From assembly GCF_003013815.1 (NCBI RefSeq), contig NZ_PRLH01000015.1, positions 1 to 32,065 on the forward strand: DNA of 32,065 nt, given 5' to 3'. Positions 1 to 8,767 of the stretch are shown here, one piece after another. Positions within the stretch are counted from its first letter, which is position 1. Every line of letters starts with the position of its first letter. The notes beneath the pieces are model-generated. The model did no database searches. It worked only from the letters and a program-made list of their open reading frames with translations, and was not told the DNA's origin. Source of the DNA: Cyanothece sp. BG0011. GTDB taxonomy: Bacteria > Cyanobacteriota > Cyanobacteriia > Cyanobacteriales > Microcystaceae. A program made the translations under genes and the position numbers.

Positions 1-736
1 CATAAATATCTAAGCCAAATCCTTCAGGGGTGGTATGGTCAAATCTTAGGGCATTTCCGTTAACATCATTGTGGCTAAATGTAATAGTATTGCCATTAAT
101 AGACTCAATAGTTAAAACTTCATCTTGAGTAACACTATTATCTGCATGAGAACCATTTTTGTCCCATTGAGTTCCTGTGAGAACAATTTGATCTCCTACT
201 TCCCAATTCGTAGGAACAGGTTCAGAAAAAGTCAGTTCTGTCGAACCCGCTAAATGATTATCAGCAAGGGTTACGTAAGCGGTTTTTTCTTCCCCAAAAA
301 TACTGACTTTGGCTCCATCTCCTGCCACTAACCCACGACTTAGTTGATGAGGGTCCCAGTTCGTATCAATTTCAGGATTATTCGGATCAACTGGAGCAAA
401 AATGATATTAGCTTGAGCTTTAATCGGATTAAGCTCAGTTCCCATTTCTAGGGTTCCTGTATTAGAAACCGCAATATAATCAACAATCAGTTGAGTATTA
501 GTATTTTCTGAAAATGCAAGAGTCCCATCGACTCTAATGGTATGAATTCGTGCTTCACTCTTTTGATCATAGAAAACCTGTACTCCTTGGGCAATTACCA
601 CATCAGCATTATCATTAGGAATAATTCCATCTTGCCAAGTATTGGGATCAAACCAATCACCATTATTAATAGCAATATGAGTAGCATTACTATGAGGAAC
701 AATATCTAAAAAAGATGCATGACTATGAGTATCCAT
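1..736 (-). CDS. G8-domain surface/extracellular protein, N-terminal part (runs off the window)
   Basis: The minus strand is open from an ATG at 734-736 to the left edge, giving 245 codons without a stop. An in-frame TGA at 752-754 and no other ATG fix this start. Residues from about 25 to 115 fit the G8 domain, with spaced Trp and Gly residues (NGDWFDPNTWQDG near the start, then IRVDGTLAF and NTGTLEMGTELNP). G8 domains are beta-rich and occur in large extracellular proteins of animals and bacteria. The rest reads as beta-sheet repeats (TNWEVGDQIVLTGTQW). No signal peptide is visible, which is usual for cyanobacterial proteins secreted by type I or other C-terminal signals. It faces away from the polysaccharide cluster and is not part of its operon. 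The family call is good; the substrate is unknown. Confidence 0.75.
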   Translation of the reverse strand, partial: MDTHSHASFLDIVPHSNATHIAINNGDWFDPNTWQDGIIPNDNADVVIAQGVQVFYDQKSEARIHTIRVDGTLAFSENTNTQLIVDYIAVSNTGTLEMGTELNPIKAQANIIFAPVDPNNPEIDTNWDPHQLSRGLVAGDGAKVSIFGEEKTAYVTLADNHLAGSTELTFSEPVPTNWEVGDQIVLTGTQWDKNGSHADNSVTQDEVLTIESINGNTITFSHNDVNGNALRFDHTTPEGFGLDIY

Positions 737-1057
737 AAAGTTTTTACCAATTCACTTACTTTCTAAAAGTTCCCCAACTACTTTAGAAATACTATCAGGG
801 ATATTCCCTATTTTTTCCTGACACTTCATAGGGTTAGTTGCGGTATTTCTTGTCAGTAGAAACACTGGTTTTCTTCTGAATTAAAAACCCTAGATAAACA
901 ATATGAGAAAAATGTTAAGTATTCGTGAAGCTATCGAGCTACGATCTGATCACGTAATGTGATATAAATCAAAAAGGTAGTCAAACCTTAAATTTATTAG
1001 ATGATTAAGCTATTGCACGTAATTGTTTTTAAGTCAATATAAACAAAACCTCAAATT
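737..1057. other. Divergent intergenic region between the G8 gene and the flippase
   Basis: This 321-base spacer separates two divergent genes, so promoters in both directions are expected. I see no coding potential. A small hairpin (AGGGA-tat-TCCCT, 797-809) followed by six T residues looks like a plus-strand terminator, but no plus-strand gene ends here. No promoter stands out clearly from the AT-rich background. Confidence 0.4.
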
Positions 1058-2408
1058 ATGTCATCAATCAAGAAAAAAGCTATTAGTGGCACTATCTGGA
1101 CTGTTGTTGGTTATGGGGGAAGTCAAATATTAAGGCTCGGAGCAAATATTATTTTGACTCGCCTGTTAGTTCCTGAATTATTTGGTTTGATGGCATTAAT
1201 GAATACTTTTATTACGGGACTTAAGTTATTTTCCGATCTCGGTATTCGTCCTAGTATTATTCGTAGTCCACGAGGTGATGATCCTGTCTTCATTAATACA
1301 GGTTGGACACTACAAGTCATTAGAGGATTTGGTTTGTGGATTGCTTGCTGTCTAATTGCCTGGCCAGTAGCGCAATTATATGACAATCCAGACCTTATTT
1401 GGTTACTACCTATTGTCGGCTCTACCACTATCATGAGTGGATTTAGTTCTACTGCTCTGGTAACCCTCAATCGTAAAATGAATTTCCGTATTATCACCCT
1501 CTTTCCGTTGGCAGTGCAAATTATTAGTTTGGCTGTGACAATTATTTGGGCTTGTTTTCATAAAACGATTTGGGCTTTGGTGGTTGGCTCTTTAACTTCT
1601 AGTATGATTAATATGATTATAAGTCATCGATTAGATCCAAAAGTATCTAATCGATTTATGTTAGATAAAGAGTCTCTCGAAGAACTGGTATCTTTTGGTC
1701 GGTGGGTATTCTTGGCCACGATAATGACTTTTTTGGCTGAACAAGCTGATAAATTATTATTAGGTAAGTTTCTATCTTTGGAGATGTTAGGGGTATATGT
1801 TGTGGCTTTCACCCTAGCAGATGTTCCTAGAAAAGCGTTTAGGCAAGTTAGTCAAAACGTGATGATGCCAATTATCGCCTCACAAAAAGAACTACCAAGG
1901 AAACAGCTAAGAAATAAAATTTTAAAAAAAACGTTGGTTAGTCTTGATTGCATTAGCAGTCATAGTTAGCTTGCTATTTTGCACAGGAGATTATATTATT
2001 TACTTTTTATATGATTCAAGGTATCAAGCAGCAGGCTGGATGCTTCCTATTTTATCTTTGGGTTTATGGCCGATGATGCTATCAGTAACAATAGATAAGT
2101 CTCTTTACGCTCTGGGAAAACCTATATATCCAGCTTTAGGGAATGGTCTAAAATTTTTATATATGTTAATTGTAGTCCCTTTATCCTTTTGGAATATGGG
2201 ATTAATTGGAATTATCCTAGCTATTGCTTTTAATGATTTTCCTTATTATATAGCTGTTAATTATGGACTTTGGAAAGAAAAGTTACTTAGTTTTTCTCAA
2301 GATATAAAAGCAACTACTATCTTAATTTGTTTATTGGTTTTAGGAACAGCGATCCGCTTAATGTTGGGTGTGGGATATTCCATTGATACAATTCCTCTAA
2401 ATCTTTAA
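1058..2408 (+). pseudogene. Wzx-like polysaccharide flippase, frameshifted at an A8 tract
   Basis: Two overlapping reading frames (1058-1969 and 1944-2408) together make one multi-spanning membrane protein of the polysaccharide exporter/MOP flippase family, which moves lipid-linked sugar units across the inner membrane. The first frame has the family's typical start (SSIKKKAISGTIWTVVGYG, then LTRLLVPELFGLMAL) and ends abnormally in SLDCISSHS. The second frame continues a transmembrane helix (RWLVLIALAVIVSLLF). The break is a run of eight A at 1924-1931. With seven A, the two halves fuse into a 449-residue protein of normal family length. It could be a sequencing error, a recent pseudogene, or a phase-variable or slippage-decoded gene. 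It leads the polysaccharide cluster. Export function is inferred from family and neighbours. Confidence 0.85.
1924..1931 (+). other. A8 homopolymer at the flippase frameshift
   Basis: Eight consecutive A residues lie exactly where the flippase frame breaks. Removing one A (or adding two) restores the full protein. Tracts of this length are known sites of replication slippage, RNA polymerase slippage and sequencing indels. Confidence 0.8.
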
Positions 2409-2484
2409 ATGAGTTAAAATCCTTAATAATAAAAACGGACTACTTCTAATTGAATTGAGAATAAAATGAGGATAAAGAACAGTA

Positions 2485-3465
2485 ATGTTAAAATATTTGA
2501 TAACTGGTTGTGCCGGTTTTATTGGGTTTCATTTGAGTCAAGATATCCTAAAAAAAGGAAGTATGGTTATTGGCTTCGATAATTTGAATTATTATTATGA
2601 TGTTGATCTAAAAAAAAGTCGGCTCAGTCAACTTAATGTTTATAAAAACTTTAAATTTCATCAACTAGATTTAACTGATCAACAAAGTATTTTAGAATTA
2701 TGTACTCACCATAACTTTGATTATGTTATTCATCTGGCAGCCCAAGCGGGTGTTCGTTATTCTTTGGAAAATCCTCATGCTTATGTTGATAGTAACTTAG
2801 TGGGATTTATTAACATTTTAGAAGGATGCCGTCACGGAAAAGTCAAACATTTAGTTTATGCTTCTTCAAGTTCGGTTTACGGAGCTAATCAGAAAATCCC
2901 CTTTTCAACTCAGGATAATGTGGATCATCCCATTAGTCTATATGCTGCTACAAAAAAAGCCAACGAATTAATGGCTTATACTTACAGTCATCTTTATAAA
3001 ATACCAACAACAGGGTTACGTTTTTTTACTGTTTATGGGCCATGGGGTCGTCCAGACATGGCCTATTTTTTATTTACAAAAGCTATCATAAAAGGGAAAC
3101 CAATTAAAGTTTTTAATCATGGCAAAATGAAGCGAGATTTTACCTACATTGATGATATCGTTGAAGGCATTGTACGAGTCAGCGAGAAGATTCCCCAAGG
3201 GTCAGAATTGAATAATAATGTTCCGGCCAAGGTATATAATATAGGGAATAACCAACCCGTTGAACTCATGACTTTTATCGAAGTCCTAGAAAACTGCATA
3301 GGCAAAAAAGCCATTAAGGAATTTTTGCCTATGCAACCAGGAGATGTACCCATGACTTATGCTGATATTGATGATTTAATTAATGATGTCGGTTTTAGTC
3401 CTCGTACTTCTATCGAAGAAGGACTAGATAAGTTTGTTCAATGGTATAAATCCTTTTATCTTTAA
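2485..3465 (+). CDS. NAD-dependent epimerase, UDP-glucuronate 4-epimerase type
   Basis: This is a short-chain dehydrogenase-type nucleotide-sugar epimerase of 326 residues. The NAD-binding glycine motif TGCAGFIG is at residues 7-14, the catalytic Ser stretch ASSSSVYG at about 126-133, and the YxxxK pair is Y153/K157 in YAATKKANE. The segment [17 protein letters not shown] after the Rossmann fold and [15 protein letters not shown] are typical of UDP-glucuronate 4-epimerases, which make UDP-galacturonate for capsules. It starts 76 bases after the flippase and 57 bases before the sulfotransferase, in the same direction, so co-transcription is likely. Supplying an acidic sugar would suit a charged exopolysaccharide. 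Other UDP-sugar epimerases of the same superfamily cannot be excluded. Confidence 0.88.
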   Translation: MLKYLITGCAGFIGFHLSQDILKKGSMVIGFDNLNYYYDVDLKKSRLSQLNVYKNFKFHQLDLTDQQSILELCTHHNFDYVIHLAAQAGVRYSLENPHAYVDSNLVGFINILEGCRHGKVKHLVYASSSSVYGANQKIPFSTQDNVDHPISLYAATKKANELMAYTYSHLYKIPTTGLRFFTVYGPWGRPDMAYFLFTKAIIKGKPIKVFNHGKMKRDFTYIDDIVEGIVRVSEKIPQGSELNNNVPAKVYNIGNNQPVELMTFIEVLENCIGKKAIKEFLPMQPGDVPMTYADIDDLINDVGFSPRTSIEEGLDKFVQWYKSFYL

Positions 3466-3521
3466 ATTAGCTCGACATTAAATCTGATTCTTGTTTGATA
3501 GAAAGTCTAAAGAGTTAATCA

Positions 3522-4427
3522 ATGACTAAACCTGATTTCATTATTATTGGTGCAGCCAAATCTGGGACAACAACCTTGTATAAATATTTGTCTCGTCATC
3601 CTCAAATTTATATGAGTCGTATAAAGGAGCCGGATTTTTTCTCTTTAGACAAAAATTATGCTAAAGGTATACACTGGTATAACTCACTGTTTGAAGGAGC
3701 TAAGCCAAGCCAACTTTGCGGAGAGGCATCAACAACCTACTCGAGATGGCATCAGTATCCTAAAACTGTTGAACGTTTAGCCAAACATCTTCCTGATGTC
3801 AAGTTGATATACATTATGAGACATCCCATTGACCGTGCTTATTCTTTTTATGCTTACCGCCTCAGACGAAGTCAATACAACAGAGAATTTTTAGCCACAA
3901 GGAACGAATTAATGGAGGCAAAAACCTTTGAGGATGCGATCGCTCAACAGAGTGAGTTTATTGATAGTAGTTACTATTTAGAACAAATTGAGAAATATTT
4001 GCCTTTTTATCCACGAGAATCTTTTTTATTTTTGTTAATGGAAGATTTAATAGATAATCCTATGAATGTAATGAATCAAATCTTTGAGTTTTTGGGAGTT
4101 GATTCTAATGTTAAATTAATTCAGGAAGAACCGATCATTGCTAACAAAGCTGATGATGATGCAAAAAAATTTTTTCTTTGGAATTTAAGGAAATCTGTTC
4201 AGGCTATTCCTTTGGTTAAGTCTACGGCTCAATTATTGCCGAAGTCTTTTAAAAAAAGCTTCTATGAAATAGTATATAAGTTGAGCTATAAAAAGCTGAA
4301 CCATCAAGAATACGTTCCTCCTAAAATGTTACCTGAAACTCGTAAGATGCTAATAGAAAAATTTCGAGAACCGAATGATAGACTATCTCAATTTCTAGAG
4401 AGAAATCTTTCTCACTGGAATCAATAA
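3522..4427 (+). CDS. PAPS-dependent sulfotransferase (carbohydrate type)
   Basis: A 301-residue sulfotransferase that would move sulfate from PAPS to an acceptor, probably a sugar of the polysaccharide made by this cluster. The 5'-phosphosulfate loop is intact near the N-terminus (IIGAAKSGTTTLYKYL, residues 8-23). The 3'-phosphate-binding motif is at 98-110 (IMRHPIDRAYSFY, with R100 and S108). Both match the heparan sulfate-type sulfotransferase family, and the length is normal. It has no membrane segment and should be cytosolic. It is the only intact one of three sulfotransferase genes in the first 8.3 kb. The acceptor is not predictable from sequence; small molecules or lipids remain possible. 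Confidence 0.9.
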   Translation: MTKPDFIIIGAAKSGTTTLYKYLSRHPQIYMSRIKEPDFFSLDKNYAKGIHWYNSLFEGAKPSQLCGEASTTYSRWHQYPKTVERLAKHLPDVKLIYIMRHPIDRAYSFYAYRLRRSQYNREFLATRNELMEAKTFEDAIAQQSEFIDSSYYLEQIEKYLPFYPRESFLFLLMEDLIDNPMNVMNQIFEFLGVDSNVKLIQEEPIIANKADDDAKKFFLWNLRKSVQAIPLVKSTAQLLPKSFKKSFYEIVYKLSYKKLNHQEYVPPKMLPETRKMLIEKFREPNDRLSQFLERNLSHWNQ

Positions 4428-4477
4428 CTTTATTCTTTACCTTTAAATAATTTGTATAATCATAGGAAAATTTTATC

Positions 4478-5305
4478 ATGCAAACTACAGACTTAAGATT
4501 TTGTTTAGATGCTAACTACTTAGACACATTAGCAGATAAATATCATAGCGAATATATCAATGCTAAACCTTTCCCTCATATTGTCCTTGATAATTTCCTA
4601 CCAGAACCTGTCTTAGAAAATATCTTACAAGAATTTCCCGATGTCAAAGCTTCTGGTTGGCGAAAGTCTGAGCGAACAACAGAAAAGAAATTAGATTCTT
4701 TTCCTGAACTAGACATGGGAGATGAAACTCGTTTTCTCTTATATCAGTTAAACTCATCAATTTTTATTAGTTTTTTAGAAAAATTAACAGGAATCTCTGG
4801 AATCATACCAGATCCTCATTTTCAGGGTGGAGGACTTCATCAAATTGAACGAGGAGGATTATTAAAGATTCATGCTGACTTTAATAAGCATAGAAAAATG
4901 AATATAGATCGTCGTTTGAATTTACTGATCTATCTCAATAAAAATTGGCAAGAAGAATATGGGGGACATTTTGAATTGTGGAACCGAGATATGACGGTTT
5001 GTGAAAAGAAAATTTTGCCGATTTTTAATCGTTGTGTTATTTTCAGCACCTCAGATTTTTCCTATCATGGACATCCTGAGCCTTTAAACTGTCCGGAAGA
5101 AATGACGAGAAAATCCTTAGCCCTATACTACTACAGTAATGGACGACCCCCTGAAGAAGTGTCTAACGGACATTCAACTCTTTTTAAGGAACGTCCAGAG
5201 GATAATTTCAAGAAAAAGTCTGCTGGTGGTAAAAAGAAAACCTTTCTCAATCAATTATTACCTCCGATTCTGATGGATTTATATCGTCAGTCATCTAAGA
5301 AATAA
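4478..5305 (+). CDS. 2-oxoglutarate/Fe(II)-dependent oxygenase
   Basis: A 275-residue protein with the double-stranded beta-helix pattern of prolyl 4-hydroxylase-like oxygenases. The iron-binding residues can be read as H132 and D134 (IHADFN) plus a distal His in SYHGHPEPL (H197), with R211 in TRKSLALYYY as the likely 2-oxoglutarate anchor. LNLLIYLNKNW before the distal His is typical. The C-terminal 40 residues are basic and outside the domain. It sits between the sulfotransferase and the polymerase on the same strand, so it probably hydroxylates or otherwise modifies the same product, or a protein handling it. The family call is strong; the substrate is unknown. Confidence 0.88.
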   Translation: MQTTDLRFCLDANYLDTLADKYHSEYINAKPFPHIVLDNFLPEPVLENILQEFPDVKASGWRKSERTTEKKLDSFPELDMGDETRFLLYQLNSSIFISFLEKLTGISGIIPDPHFQGGGLHQIERGGLLKIHADFNKHRKMNIDRRLNLLIYLNKNWQEEYGGHFELWNRDMTVCEKKILPIFNRCVIFSTSDFSYHGHPEPLNCPEEMTRKSLALYYYSNGRPPEEVSNGHSTLFKERPEDNFKKKSAGGKKKTFLNQLLPPILMDLYRQSSKK

Positions 5306-5326
5306 GCTTTTTACTAATAACTTATT

Positions 5327-6718
5327 ATGAGTCCTCAAGCCATATTGGTCATGTTGTTGTGGCCAGGAGTCGTTTTTTTTCTATTTTATCGTTTTCCCAG
5401 TCAAAAAGCAGTAATCATCTCCTTCATAATAGCTTGGTTATTCTTGCCTCAAAAAACAGGATTCGAGATACAAGGATTACCTGACTATAACCGAATATCT
5501 GCTACTTGTTATAGCATCTTAATAGCTACTATTATTTTTGATTTTCAACGGTTTAAAAATTATAAGTTTAGCTGGATTGATTTACCTATAATCATTTTTA
5601 GTATCTCCCCGTTTTTCGCTTCAGTGAGCAATAATCTTGGAGTTTATGATGGCTTATCCTCCTCACTAAGTCAAACAGTTCGTTATGGTTTCCCTTATCT
5701 GTTGGGTCGCCTCTACTTGGGAAATTTGTTAGGGATGAAAAGACTAGCTATGGCTATTTTCGTTAGTGGATTAATTTATATGCCCTTGTGTTTATATGAA
5801 ATCAGAATGAGTCCACAGCTACATAGCATGGTCTATGGTTTTATGGGACAGCGTGAGTTTGCTCAATCAATCCGTTTAGGTGGGTATCGTCCTACAGTTT
5901 TCCTCTTTCATGGACTGAGTGTAGGAATGTGGATGATGGCGGCGACACTGATTGGATGGTGGTTATGGCAGTCTGGTACGATAAAAAAGTTATGGAATAT
6001 ACCCATTACTTTCTTCGTTCTTCCCCTAACTGCTACTTTTATTTTAATTAAATCAACAGGGGCTTATATTTATTTCGCTTATGGGATCTTGGTATTATTT
6101 AGTGCGAAATGGCTGAAAACTAATCTTCCTTTATTGATATTGATTATTTCTATATTTATTTATTTATTCTTAGGAGCAACAGGCCAATTTTCGGGTAAAG
6201 GGGCTGATCAAGTTCTTGACTTTTTGTCTTCAGTCGTCCCTCAAGATAGACTTAGTTCTTTGGAATATCGATTTGATAATGAAGAAATTTTAGTTGAAAA
6301 GGCACTAGAGAGACCTATTTTTGGTTGGGGAGGATGGGGGAGAAATCGCGTTTATGAGTATAATTGGGAAGGAGTTTTAGTTGATGTATCTACCACTGAT
6401 AGTTTATGGATTATACAATACGGAATCAATGGTGCTGTGGGTTTAATTAGTATTTTTGCAACATCCTTACTACCATCATTCATGTTTATTTTGTCAAAAT
6501 CTAAATATCCAGCGGGTTTATGGTTACATCCCCAAATAGCCCCTGTTGCAGTTTTAGTAACAATTCTGCCTCTTTATATGTTAGATTGCACTCTTAATAA
6601 TCAATATAATCCAGTCTTCATGTTGTTATCTGGGGGATTAGCAGCATTTATGGTCAAAAAGCCAAAAATATATTCGCGAAAGTTGAGAGATATTTATTAT
6701 GGAAAAACCTTAACCTAA
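5327..6718 (+). CDS. O-antigen polymerase/ligase-like membrane protein (Wzy type)
   Basis: A 463-residue polytopic membrane protein, starting 21 bases after the oxygenase gene. Hydrophobic helices run through most of its length. A large loop between the later helices contains RPIFGWGGWGRNRVYEYNW, the position of the Wzy_C loop with its conserved Arg/Gly residues. GYRPTVFLFHGLSVGMW in the middle is also typical of the cyanobacterial O-antigen polymerase family. Such proteins join lipid-linked repeat units outside the inner membrane, or ligate finished chains. Next to a flippase and sugar-modifying enzymes, polymerisation of a capsular or released polysaccharide is the best guess. Sequence divergence in this family prevents separating polymerase from ligase. 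Confidence 0.8.
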   Translation: MSPQAILVMLLWPGVVFFLFYRFPSQKAVIISFIIAWLFLPQKTGFEIQGLPDYNRISATCYSILIATIIFDFQRFKNYKFSWIDLPIIIFSISPFFASVSNNLGVYDGLSSSLSQTVRYGFPYLLGRLYLGNLLGMKRLAMAIFVSGLIYMPLCLYEIRMSPQLHSMVYGFMGQREFAQSIRLGGYRPTVFLFHGLSVGMWMMAATLIGWWLWQSGTIKKLWNIPITFFVLPLTATFILIKSTGAYIYFAYGILVLFSAKWLKTNLPLLILIISIFIYLFLGATGQFSGKGADQVLDFLSSVVPQDRLSSLEYRFDNEEILVEKALERPIFGWGGWGRNRVYEYNWEGVLVDVSTTDSLWIIQYGINGAVGLISIFATSLLPSFMFILSKSKYPAGLWLHPQIAPVAVLVTILPLYMLDCTLNNQYNPVFMLLSGGLAAFMVKKPKIYSRKLRDIYYGKTLT

Positions 6719-6771
6719 TGCTTAATCTTGCTTTGATTCTATTTTTGTGTCATCGTATTGTAAGGTGAATT

Positions 6772-6930
6772 ATGCCCAATAACTATCAATTCCTTGTTAC
6801 AAAACCCATATTTCTCGTAGGTGCTGAACACTCTGGAACAACACTTTTAAGATTGATGCTTTCTCACCATCCCCAGCTTTCTTGATGCCTAAAATTTGAA
6901 TATGTTGTTGATCAAGGGACAAATATCTGA
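6772..6930 (+). pseudogene. Sulfotransferase remnant with a TGA nonsense codon
   Basis: An ATG at 6772 opens 37 codons containing a complete 5'-PAPS-binding loop (IFLVGAEHSGTTLLRLML, then SHHPQLS). A TGA at 6883-6885 follows. Read through, the frame continues CLKFEYVVDQG and stops at 6928. In this family the loop is followed by residues like WCNEFEY, so the TGA most likely replaced a Trp codon (TGG to TGA). Homology ends by about 6930, where the pentapeptide gene begins on the other strand, so at least 80% of the gene is lost. It is too short to be reported as a normal gene and is most likely non-functional. Confidence 0.75.
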
Positions 6931-6953
6931 AATAGAGTACTAGTTATGGAGAT

Positions 6954-7460
6954 TTATGGACAGAATAGAGTGTCTTTAGTCTTTCTACCTGTAATTGGAT
7001 TCGTTCCCTTGGCTATGTCACATAACTTTTTTTCAGTATCAAGACGCAGCAAAACATCGGTAAAATCTGCCCCATCAATAACTGCGCCGTTAAACAAAGT
7101 ATTAGTTGCAAATGCTCCTTCTAAAATGGCATTAGTAAAGTTAACACGCACTAATCTAGCTGACTCTAAATCAGCATACCTTAAGTCTGCCCCTTCAAAA
7201 TTTGCTCCTTCTAAATTAGAGGCAAAAAATCTTACCCCTTGTAAATTAGCATGACTAAAATCACAACCCCGTAAGTTAGCGTGTTCAAAATCTGAGTCTC
7301 GCAAATCTTGACCCGAAAAATCTCGCTCAACTAAGTTTTGCTTGGCATAATTAACACTCCAAGCTGGTAAAACTGGGTTAATCAATACAAAGGCAAAAGT
7401 ACATATCACTACTAAAGTAATATATATGTACTTTTTTGAATTTTTAATGTTGACCATCAC
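6954..7460 (-). CDS. Exported pentapeptide-repeat protein (lumen/periplasm type)
   Basis: A 168-residue protein. Residues 8-34 form a signal peptide with a basic start (NIKNSKKY), a hydrophobic core (ITLVVICTFAFVLI) and a likely cleavage area around LPAWS. Residues 42-135 contain a run of A(D/N)LXX pentapeptides (DFEHANLRGCDFSHANLQG, later ANFEGADLRYADLES), which fold as a right-handed quadrilateral beta-helix. A C-terminal cap with two Cys residues (LCDIAKGTNP, TLFCP) is common in thylakoid-lumen pentapeptide proteins and may form a disulfide. Their function is mostly unknown. It lies alone between two sulfotransferase remnants, and its repeats create a false open frame on the plus strand. 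Confidence 0.88.
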   Translation of the reverse strand: MMVNIKNSKKYIYITLVVICTFAFVLINPVLPAWSVNYAKQNLVERDFSGQDLRDSDFEHANLRGCDFSHANLQGVRFFASNLEGANFEGADLRYADLESARLVRVNFTNAILEGAFATNTLFNGAVIDGADFTDVLLRLDTEKKLCDIAKGTNPITGRKTKDTLFCP

Positions 7461-7543
7461 AATGAAAAGTGTTTATTTTTAGCTCATGTAGTTATCTTAT
7501 CAGAGTCAGAGTAATCAATCTTAAATAGACGAAAAAAATTTTT

Positions 7544-8271
7544 TTATTGAGAAAATGTTGTCTTTAAATAACTCATTATAGTTTTGAACTTACTTCTGTC
7601 CGTTAACATTTGTTGAGTTCGGTAATTCAGAAAAATAATCGATGTCTGTAATAAATCTGCTAAATCTGACAGCTTAGGGGTAGGATTTTTTAAATCGTAT
7701 CCTGCCTCTTTCATCACCTCTCCAGCAATTTTCTCACAAATCCAAACTTCTGTATCTGTGACTTCTGTTCGTTTTTTTCCAGCAAAAGATGTATTTTGTT
7801 TCGAAGTCTTTACCTCTACATGAGGTAATCTAGTTGTGTCAAGAAACCTCGCTAATTTTTCCGCCTGTTCCTCAGAATCAGCTACTAAATCTTCAAACTT
7901 TATGGAAAATATTTCTGCTTTTCTTTGATTTTTCACTTTTTTCACTGTATTATAGGCTATCTTCCAATAATTAGCATAGGCTAAAGGGTGATAATCACGA
8001 GTGTCACCATCTTGAGCATGAACGTACTTTTTAGAAGCCATCATTTTTCTAGGATCACGCATAATAAATATAAAATATCTAAACCTTGTACTTTCTGATA
8101 AATCATTAGATCATCAAAAACATACCAATCTTTTAATGTAGATAAAGTATGAGCTAAAAAAGAAGATCCACTTCTGGGAAGGCCGACGACTATAACTGGG
8201 GGAGTTGATTGCTCAACGACAGGAGTTGTTGAAAAAAGAGGAGAAGTAGGAGATTTTGAAGTTTCTAGCAT
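7544..8271 (-). pseudogene. Sulfotransferase with internal deletion and frameshift
   Basis: Two minus-strand frames (8041-8271, 76 codons; 7544-8062, 172 codons) are parts of one sulfotransferase. The first carries the 5'-PAPS loop VVGLPRSGSSFLAHTL and ends abnormally in LCVILEK. The second begins in the middle of the 3'-phosphate motif; extending it backwards gives RFRYFIFIMRDPRKMM, the usual beta-strand before that motif. The two PAPS motifs are only about 40 residues apart, while the family normally has roughly 80 or more between them. So a deletion, not just a one-base slip, removed the middle and changed frame. The C-terminal part has no further breaks. It is almost certainly inactive. 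Confidence 0.82.
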
Positions 8272-8338
8272 AAAGATTCCGTGATGACTTGCAGAATACT
8301 ATTAATATATTATACTTAACCCAATTTTCAATATTCTT

Positions 8339-8767
8339 ATGACTTCTATCGGCAAAATTGGTGAACAATTTGTGGCTCAATGGTTAATTTCCCAAGGCTG
8401 GCAGATTTTACATCAGCGTTGGCGATCGCCTGGGGGAGAAATTGATATTATTGCCCAACATCAGAATAGTAATACTATCATTTTTGTGGAAGTTAAAACC
8501 AGAAAAAGCAAAAACTGGGATCAATCTGGCATTTTAGCAGTCACCCCTCAAAAACAAGCTAAAATTACCCAGACAGCCTCTTATTTTTTAGGGCAATATC
8601 CTCAGTTTTCTAACTTTATTTGTCGTTTTGATGTGGCTTTAGTTCATCATCAACCTTGTTATCCGAGTGATAATAAGCACTCTAATTTTCTCGTTGAAAT
8701 AGGAAAACCGATTCAATGGCAAGGTTATCAGCTAACATTATTAAAATATATTAAAGCGGCTTTTTAA
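8339..8767 (+). CDS. YraN/UPF0102 family endonuclease-fold protein
   Basis: This 142-residue protein belongs to the small conserved UPF0102 (YraN) family. It has a PD-(D/E)xK-like nuclease core: E9 near the start (IGEQFVAQWL), then GGEIDIIA (E34, D36), then FVEVKTRKS (E51, K53). Length and start match the family, although no ribosome binding site is visible before the ATG. The family resembles Holliday-junction resolvases, but its physiological role is unsettled. Its 3' end overlaps the convergent serine hydrolase gene by four bases. Confidence 0.92.
   Translation: MTSIGKIGEQFVAQWLISQGWQILHQRWRSPGGEIDIIAQHQNSNTIIFVEVKTRKSKNWDQSGILAVTPQKQAKITQTASYFLGQYPQFSNFICRFDVALVHHQPCYPSDNKHSNFLVEIGKPIQWQGYQLTLLKYIKAAF

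Noticed and set aside
797-816. Hairpin AGGGA-tat-TCCCT followed by T6 as a terminator
   Set aside because: No plus-strand gene ends upstream of it; the stem is only five bases.
6946-7254. Plus-strand 102-codon open frame
   Set aside because: It is the antisense shadow of the pentapeptide repeats; its own repeats (APSK, ANAPSK) come from the repeat structure on the other strand.
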